Source: Plasmopara viticola (taxonomy: Eukaryota > Oomycota > Peronosporomycetes > Peronosporales > Peronosporaceae). Taken from it: a DNA stretch of 64,000 nucleotides. The notes under the pieces are model-generated. The model made no database searches and was not told the DNA's origin. It worked only from the letters and a program-made list of their open reading frames with translations. Each line of letters starts with the position of its first letter. Within the stretch, counting starts at the first letter, position 1. The DNA is taken from the NCBI GenBank assembly GCA_001695595.3, contig MBPM02000007.1, positions 992,001-1,056,000 on the forward strand. The letters are read 5' to 3'. Positions 58,185-64,000 of this stretch are shown here, in pieces. The position numbers and the translations under genes are program-made.

Positions 58185-60050
58185 ATGCGGTTTTGCTACT
58201 TACGCACTGCACTCTTGACCAGTGCCATTGCTGCAAATGCATTTGCTGACACAGCGGAGGCGAATGGCAAATTGGCCGCATCGCGTACGGTGTCTCCGTC
58301 CACAATTGTCCCAATCAATTCTACTGCATTAGCGGTTACAGAGACTCACGAGCCGACGAGTGTCGATGACGATGACAGGGCTAAACTGACTACCGAAGAA
58401 TTTGCCGACATAATTGGAAGGCGCCGAGAAAGTAAAAACTTGAGAGGCCTGATAAATAAATTCCTGAAGCCAATCCTAAAAGCAGAAAAGACTCCGCAAG
58501 CAGTTTATGGTGATTTGAAATTTAGCGATTCAATGCGTAACCTTTTGAGCGAAAAGGATTGGATCAAATGGGCCTTTTTCGTCTGCCAAGTCGGCCATCA
58601 ATTTGAGGAGAATGAATACGAGTTCTTAATGATGGCAATGTCGACCATATATGACGCTGAAACACTGTCCAACATACTAATCACCGCGGCCAAAGCTAAA
58701 TATACGCGACATTTAGCCATAAATTTGGCCAAAGTATCCAATGATCTCATCAAGCGTCGAGTTATTAAAAGATTTGCTAAGCTTGCCAGCGAACTATCTC
58801 ATCCAGAAACACATACAGCAGAGACAATTCAACAGACTTCTCGTGGTCGTATCTTTGCGTATTTGGAGAAGCACGTTAGAAAAAAAAATCAGCTTCCAAA
58901 GAAGGAATTTTCCTTCTTGATGAGCTACCTAAGTGTTTTGCTTGACAAGAACAATGCTGTTGGCACTGCACTATCTGTCTCCCACACAATTTCTGAGGAT
59001 GCTGCTTTACTCGAAAAATTACTTTCGCTGTCCAACTTTCACAATCAGGAATGTCTTGACAGTTTAGTGTCGGTTTGGTTGGATGCAAAGCGTACCCCGT
59101 CTAAAATTGTGTCCATGCTGGTGCAAGATAAAGCGGAAGCTGATCAGCTCACCAACCTTTTCTCGTACGGGCCATCAAGAAATTTCTGGCTGCACTACCG
59201 AGAAAAGTACAATGCGTTGAGCCAGGATGACGAGTTTATGCGCTTAGCAAATTTGGACTTTGAGCAGCTTTTGCAAATGCTGTTTGCAGTGTCAAAACAA
59301 AAGTCACCTCGAAATGAAAAATCTATGGCGTACAGCACTATACTAAAGATACTGATTTCACCATCCACTGCACATCTCAAGTCGAGCCATGAACATGTGG
59401 TGGAGCTGATGTCAGTCTTGTTGTCCGAAAGAACACTTCCATCCGATGTTTTGTCCATGCTGACGCGCGGTGAAGCAGACGCGGACAAGTTCAATATTCT
59501 TTTTGGAAATGAAGCATCGAGAAGCTTCTGGGTGCACTATCTTAAAACGTATTACATAAAGATTAAAGATGTCGAAGACTTTACGCGCACCGCAAACACC
59601 GATTTACAGCAAGTAATGATAATGCTGCGTGAAGTGAGAGTGCCAGAGTCATCGATGGCTGATGAAAACTTGGCGAAGAGCACTATTCTTACGATGTTGC
59701 TTTCACCAGCGGTTACCAACGTCATCTCAAGTCGAATGTATTTGGATGAGATGGCGTCAAACTGGTTGAAGCAAAGGTTATTCCCGTCCGCTGTTGTGTT
59801 TATGCTAGTGCACGAAGTAATAGAAGCAAACTACTTTAAAGTACTTTTTACGTATGAGCCAAGCTCGAAGTTTTGGATGGACTACACGAAAGCGTATTAC
59901 ACGAACACTCCATCTCCACAGAATCCTATAATGTCGACGCTCTCCTTTGTCTTCGGCGACGCAAAGCTTAAAGAAATCTTGGGAAAAGCGCTTACAGATG
60001 AGGCGACAAGGGAACAGGCTATATCTCTTCTCAATCAACTCGACTGGTAA
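58185..60050 (+). CDS. E7: secreted WY-module effector-like protein, 621 aa, intact
   Basis: This is an intronless ORF with signal peptide (1-21), DDDDRA (61-66), KNLRG (84-88), an N-terminal WY-like module, an intermediate helical part and three C-terminal modules with the same W-Y positions as E5. About 60 of 620 residues differ from E5, clustered in the KPIL--EKTP--VYGDL segment, the first C-terminal module and the second module (VVELMSVLL against VLKLVSILL). It ends in LDW. The gene is probably functional and recently duplicated with E5. Confidence 0.88.
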   Translation: MRFCYLRTALLTSAIAANAFADTAEANGKLAASRTVSPSTIVPINSTALAVTETHEPTSVDDDDRAKLTTEEFADIIGRRRESKNLRGLINKFLKPILKAEKTPQAVYGDLKFSDSMRNLLSEKDWIKWAFFVCQVGHQFEENEYEFLMMAMSTIYDAETLSNILITAAKAKYTRHLAINLAKVSNDLIKRRVIKRFAKLASELSHPETHTAETIQQTSRGRIFAYLEKHVRKKNQLPKKEFSFLMSYLSVLLDKNNAVGTALSVSHTISEDAALLEKLLSLSNFHNQECLDSLVSVWLDAKRTPSKIVSMLVQDKAEADQLTNLFSYGPSRNFWLHYREKYNALSQDDEFMRLANLDFEQLLQMLFAVSKQKSPRNEKSMAYSTILKILISPSTAHLKSSHEHVVELMSVLLSERTLPSDVLSMLTRGEADADKFNILFGNEASRSFWVHYLKTYYIKIKDVEDFTRTANTDLQQVMIMLREVRVPESSMADENLAKSTILTMLLSPAVTNVISSRMYLDEMASNWLKQRLFPSAVVFMLVHEVIEANYFKVLFTYEPSSKFWMDYTKAYYTNTPSPQNPIMSTLSFVFGDAKLKEILGKALTDEATREQAISLLNQLDW

Positions 60051-60180
60051 AAGCGCGGTTTCAAGGACGATTCGTAAGTGCATTTTAGAAACAAGAATTT
60101 GCGTCTTGGCCCTTGTCGCTACTTTTATTGTGCACACCGTGATTTTGGACGGCAAATGCAGCATTTGTAAGTAAAAAAGC
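60051..60180 (+). other. Conserved 3' tail of E7 with a +1-frame hydrophobic segment
   Basis: The +1 frame (59947-60174) is open over 75 codons across the E7 stop. It encodes ICVLALVATFIVHTVIL and ends CSICK. A GTAAGT immediately follows the last cysteine-lysine pair, as in E6 (TTTGTAAGTA). Confidence 0.45.
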
Positions 60181-60289
60181 TAGTTTTCAACGTTAGCTTA
60201 GCACATGTTTGTATATTCGTGATACAGTGGCTTCCATAACATCCTTGAATATACAGTCTACTTCCAAATCATTTAACTAGGATGGAAAA

Positions 60290-60640
60290 GAAGCTACTGA
60301 AACACAAAGGACACGGTAATATCGCCAGTGGAGGTGATTGATAGCCATCAAACGTGAGCTCAAGAGAAACAGCTAGAGCTACGTCGAAGAATCTCTGAAT
60401 TTTTGACATTCATGTGCTGCAACACAAGCGTTATCGAGGTCTCTGGGTACAACGTACAGAACTTTGAAATTTGAGTGCAAAGTGATGGTGTTACTATGCT
60501 AATGTTGGGGGGGGGGTTTAGAGGGCAACGCGGATGTCAGTAATACTTGCACTTTAGGCAAACAGTGGCAGAAATTAAGCAGATATCGAACAAAAGCAAG
60601 TGAGAGTCTATTGAATGATGGCAACTATTTAACTGTTAAT
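60290..60640 (+). repeat. Module B copy with start of a companion relic, downstream of E7
   Basis: It matches 50570-50750 closely and 30150-30540 more distantly, including ATGCTAATGTTGG and ACTTGCACT. A run of 10 G residues lies at about 60507-60516. Here the LINE copies found after E5 are absent. Confidence 0.65.
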
Positions 60641-61300
60641 GGGACGCAAAAGTGATAGTGGCAATCGTAATTGGGTACGTGCCATGATGAAATTTGATTT
60701 GTCTAAACACAACAACGTTTGAAGTTTCTTTGATTGCTTGTCCCACCGCAACAAACTCGTGACGGTAAAGGTGCCTGTGCTATCTTTCCTCGTAGACTGG
60801 CTTTGGAAGTGTTTGATCCATTACCGCTCCATTGTGCGACATCATGAATCAGTGTACGATCTCACAACATTGACCTACCCTGCAAACTTTGACTTCTATT
60901 ACAGCATGATTATCACTTCACGTACGACATGGCTGAAGTTTGGCGACGTACTTTTATGATTATAAGTGACCGATTTCACCACAATGGTCGCGTTGCGAGC
61001 TTCAATATCCATCAATTGCTTGGAATGTCTGAAATGAGGGCGTCTGCTTCTTACCCACACGTGCCGCAAGCACAAGCTCTATCCAAAGCCAACACGACTG
61101 CCATACACTTCTTAAGCCCTTAGAAACAAACATCTTCTCATCACTGCACTAACATTGCAATCTACGGCATCTTAAAGCCAGACGTTTCTAGCAGCACATC
61201 GACCTTTTAGTTTTTTCGCCATTCCACGAATCCGTATTATAGCTGATCGCAATCGTCCCAACAATCCCTGATACATGCTAGCTCTTATGTGCCCTTTGAC
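60640..61300. repeat. Uninterrupted paralogue of the locus flanking the Gypsy element
   Basis: It is the reverse-complement match to 1150-1452 plus 7500-7795. On the plus strand two overlapping frames (60738-60959, 73 aa; 60929-61123, 64 aa) have protein-like composition (TYPANFDFYYS, RTFMIISDRFHHNGRVASFN), but no family was identified and stops interrupt the run. The left copy is more degraded. Confidence 0.6.
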
Positions 61301-61499
61301 CTCTTTTTCTGCCGATCTTTGACTTTTTTTAACGGTAAATGACTTTTGACTTTCCTCAGTTCAATCGAAACAAAAAGCTAGTATTCGATACTCTACTTAA
61401 TGACCTGCCGTCTTCGTTCTTAAATTCGAGAGATGTCGTCTGCCTCCACTAGCACTTAAATCATGGTTGTTGACAGCCACTGATATTGTAAAGATGGGC

Positions 61500-62140
61500 T
61501 AATAAATGATATAGAAGCTCAAAGTAGGTAAGCTGAGCTGACCGACCGCAATTAGTACTTGTACAATCGTACTCAAAAGCCTCGAGTGGAAGAAGTTGCC
61601 GCCATACTGTGAATCACATTTTTCACGACGTGATCGTGTTATTTTGAGAGCTTTCTCGAGCCACAGAGAGACTGGGCCTCCGCGAAGCAACGAATAAAGT
61701 AAAAGCGGTATTGTTTTTCCATTGAAAGCTGCTCCTCGATTTCCAACACTTGGTAATGCTTGAAGAAGCAGTTGTCTTCATTGAACTCGACCTGTTTGGC
61801 TGTTCCTTCTCCGACGAACTTAACATTACCGCGTTAGCGTAGTTTGTGCTTCATGCACAAGATCGCGCCCCAATTTGCTGCCATTCTTTCTCATGTAGAG
61901 CCTTAGATAATTGGGACAAGGTCTGTAAAAACCGCGTCGCTTTTAAGCACTGCAAAAACCGCATCTCAAAGCAAGATTACATAACAGCGCGTCTTGCTTC
62001 TGTTTGTGCCTAGTATGTTTCTTGAAAGTAGGCGATCCACAAAAATGCGCTTTTCCACTTTCGCCAATGTTAGCTCGGCTTGAAATAGTCCTACAGGCTG
62101 CACTTATAAAGCTTATGTCGCAGCACAAAGTACTCTCCAT
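61500..62140 (-). pseudogene. Companion-gene relic, divergent from E8
   Basis: It aligns with 53095-53700: CTCGAGTGGAAGAAGTTGC, a GCTGCTCCTCGATT block, and the RTISSRANIGESGKA-encoding segment at about 62080. The FDSDTST and AISADEQ parts are missing. The frames are broken. Confidence 0.55.
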
Positions 62141-62149
62141 GTCGATATA

Positions 62150-62640
62150 TTTGTAGCGACTCTTCGGCGCGCATTGTCCAGCTTTAGCATTTCTTCTGAA
62201 GCGTAAATCTGATGGGAGTAATTGCCATCACTAAAACTTGCGTCATTTTCTATGTGGATTAGTACCTTGGTTTCTATTTTTGTATAGCAATGTAATGTAA
62301 TGTAATGTATTACGTTATCGCGTTGCTAGGCTCAGTCTGGCTAGTCCACGGCATAGAGTAGTGTCCGCATACGTAGGGTCTCGTTCGGCGGGCAGTGCAG
62401 CCAGCACCGAGATCGTGAGGGTCTTCCATTATTTTGTTTAGCCCTGACTTGGTAAGAGCCCAGGTGGCGCCCTGGTGCTGGAGACCGTCGCGTCGAGGGT
62501 GAGACTCGTTAGAGACCTGCAGATTCCCGAGAGCACCTGCCCAAAGCGCGCGAGCATCTAGCCCCCGCGCTTGGAAGGAGGGCGTCACCTCAACCTTTTC
62601 CGAAGCTTTGTATAGCAATTCGAGGCAAATTTCGGTGTAT
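62150..62640 (-). repeat. Module B copy upstream of E8, interrupted by LINE copy L3
   Basis: GCGCGCATTGTCCAGC and TTCTTCTGAAGC match 54420-54460, after which the LINE insertion at 62292-62606 separates the two halves. Downstream TCGAGGCAAATTTCGG resumes the match to 54548. Confidence 0.6.
62292..62606 (-). mobile_element. Miniature LINE derivative L3 (315 bp) with 13-bp target duplication
   Basis: In minus sense it starts CGGAAAAGGTTGAGGTGACG and ends in ATTAC repeats, like L2. It keeps only the first 150 bp or so and the last 150 bp or so, with two internal deletions. TTTGTATAGCAAT flanks it exactly on both sides (62279-62291 and 62607-62619), and the E6 upstream region has the empty site. 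That proves insertion by a retrotransposition-like event. It has no coding capacity. Confidence 0.9.
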
Positions 62641-63054
62641 TGACTGGCGTCTGGATGGTTTCTCGACGCGCCTTTATCGGCCCATCAAGTCGTGACACGA
62701 GTACATGATTACAAACTAAATATTCGGCATAGCTTTCTGCAGTAAAAATACACCGCTACTATTGTTGTAGGAAGCAACGCAGCGTCAACGACACAAAAAA
62801 TAATGTCGAGGAACAATAAACGCGTCGTGATCAAGACGTAGCTTTACAATTCAGATTAAGCAGTAAAATCAGGAAGTTAGCGTAAAAAAAGCTTACTAAG
62901 CATTTATTTTTTCTTTACATTTCTGTGGTCCCCTTCGCCCTCTGTTCTCGGTAGCCCATCACACCTCGTTGCTGCTACGCGTCATTTGGTCCAGTACCTT
63001 CGCAGTAGACTCACTCATTAGCGCAAGTAGACTGTGTCCTAAAACATCAAATGG
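62640..63054 (+). repeat. Effector-upstream repeat (module A), E8 copy
   Basis: TTGACTGGCGTCTGGATGG, CCCATCAAGTCGTGAC and TTGTTGTAGGAAGCAACGC match the reverse complement of bases 1-190. This copy was used to estimate the distance of the off-window gene. Confidence 0.72.
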
Positions 63055-63132
63055 TATGCTAATTAATTGTCTACTATATTGTAGGAAGGAGCAATTTCAC
63101 TGTCGCAATCCAAGTAGCGTGCTCACTCAAAC
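63055..63132 (+). promoter_or_regulatory. Conserved effector promoter block, E8
   Basis: TATGCTAATTAATTGTC, TTGTAGGAAGGAGCA, CACTGTCGCAATCCAAG and GCGTGCTCACTCAAACT end 95 bases before the ATG. Confidence 0.5.
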
Positions 63133-63227
63133 TATCTGGTGTCATCTTGCTATCGCAAAGTGTACGCCTTTCTACACAGTATTGGTTACCGAGTGTATTG
63201 GGTTCACCTCGCAGTCAATTTATCATC

Positions 63228-64000
63228 ATGCGGTTTTGCTACTTACGCCTTGCACTACTGACCAGTGCCATTGCTGCGAATGCGTTCGCTGATACTGCGG
63301 AGACAAATGTCAAATTGGCCGCATCACATGCGGGGTCTACATTTGTCCGTGGCAATTCTGCTTCGTCTGGACTTACAGAGATGCACGGGCCGACGAGTGC
63401 CGATGACGAAGACAGGGTAGATTTGACATTCGAAGAGTTTGCCGATTTAATAAGAAGAAGCCAAGAAAGTGGCCGCACGAAAGGCATGATGAGCAATTTT
63501 TTTAAACCAATTTTGAAAGAAAGAAAGACTCCAAAAGCAGTCTACGGTGATTTAAAGATGAGGGGCCCGAATCGTAATCTTTTCCTCGAGAAGGAATGGA
63601 TTAAGTGGGCGTATTTCGTCTACCAAGTCGGCCATCAGTTCGAAGAGAATGAATACGAGTTTGTGATTACGGCAATGTCAACCATTTATGACGCCGAAGC
63701 GCTATTCAAGATATTACTTACCGGTGTTCGCAATACACGAACGAGACATTTAGCCACGAATCTGGCTAAAGAATCTAGCGAAGACGTCAAGCATGTGTTC
63801 TTCCAACGTGAACCTACACTTGCCATTGAACTCTTTCATAAGGAACAACAGACAGCAGACACGATTTACAAGTCTTGTCGTGGTCGTATCTTTGCGTACT
63901 TGACGAAGCACGTTCGTAATAATCAGCTACCAAATAAGGAGTTTTTCTATCTGATCAGCTACCTAAGTGTTTTGCTTAACAAGAAGACTGCTGTTGGCAC
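63228..64000 (+). CDS. E8: secreted WY-module effector-like protein, N-terminal 257 codons, runs off the window
   Basis: The frame is open from the ATG to the last base. The signal peptide (MRFCYLRLALLTSAI, AFADTAE) and an acidic DDEDR (near 54-60) are present. The position of [R/K]xLRG reads GRTKG, so the motif is lost. The N-terminal WY-like module (KTPKAVYGDL, WIKWAYFVYQVGHQFEENEYE) and the helical part (RIFAYLTKHV, ISYLSVLLNKK) are intact. It is roughly 60-65% similar to E6 by eye, its positional counterpart. Whether the C-terminal modules are intact cannot be seen. Confidence 0.85.
   Translation, partial: MRFCYLRLALLTSAIAANAFADTAETNVKLAASHAGSTFVRGNSASSGLTEMHGPTSADDEDRVDLTFEEFADLIRRSQESGRTKGMMSNFFKPILKERKTPKAVYGDLKMRGPNRNLFLEKEWIKWAYFVYQVGHQFEENEYEFVITAMSTIYDAEALFKILLTGVRNTRTRHLATNLAKESSEDVKHVFFQREPTLAIELFHKEQQTADTIYKSCRGRIFAYLTKHVRNNQLPNKEFFYLISYLSVLLNKKTAVG

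Noticed and set aside
60050..60085. A GTAAGT...TTTTAG pair after the E7 stop as a possible intron
   Set aside because: The interval would be only about 15 bases, too short for a spliceosomal intron.

Overview
The window reads as nuclear DNA of a plant-pathogenic oomycete (Peronosporales: Phytophthora or downy-mildew type). The grounds are a tandem family of intronless secreted proteins built from WY-type modules, plus degraded Ty3/Gypsy, Ty1/Copia and non-LTR elements. The species cannot be fixed from the sequence alone. No bacterial or phage genes, tRNA, rRNA or CRISPR arrays were recognised.

The core of the window is an effector-like multigene family in two opposed tandem arms. The minus-strand arm holds E1 (27621-29504, intact, 627 aa), E2 (38043-39761, pseudogene) and E3 (about 40410-41060, fragment). 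The plus-strand arm holds E4 (46845-47287, C-terminal fragment), E5 (48477-50339, intact, 620 aa), E6 (55188-57060, pseudogene), E7 (58185-60050, intact, 621 aa) and E8 (63228 to beyond the right edge, open). The first 400 bases match the promoter-side repeat found upstream of the other copies, so another minus-strand member probably starts about 0.4 kb left of the window. Intact members share a signal peptide, an acidic DDxDR stretch, an [R/K]xLRG motif placed after it, one N-terminal WY-like module and three tandem C-terminal modules with a constant 40-residue W-to-Y spacing.

Between the effectors lie repeated modules: a conserved promoter block 85-160 bp upstream of each ATG, a 200-bp module, and decayed copies of an unidentified companion gene, usually divergent from its effector. 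E5 and E7 lie in a recent segmental duplication (about 47.4-50.75 kb and 57.1-60.5 kb).

Mobile elements: an almost complete chromodomain Gypsy element with two 312-bp LTRs (1453-7499, minus strand, defective); much older Gypsy relics at about 10.9-11.5 (-), 15.9-19.0 (+), 31.0-34.6 (-) and 34.8-36.5 kb (-); a truncated Copia gag-protease region (45.2-46.6 kb, -); and three internally deleted LINE copies (50757-51923 and 51924-53081 in tandem, and 62292-62606 inverted with a 13-bp target duplication). The stretches at about 7.8-26.6 kb (outside the Gypsy relics) and 41.1-44.3 kb hold no recognisable gene.
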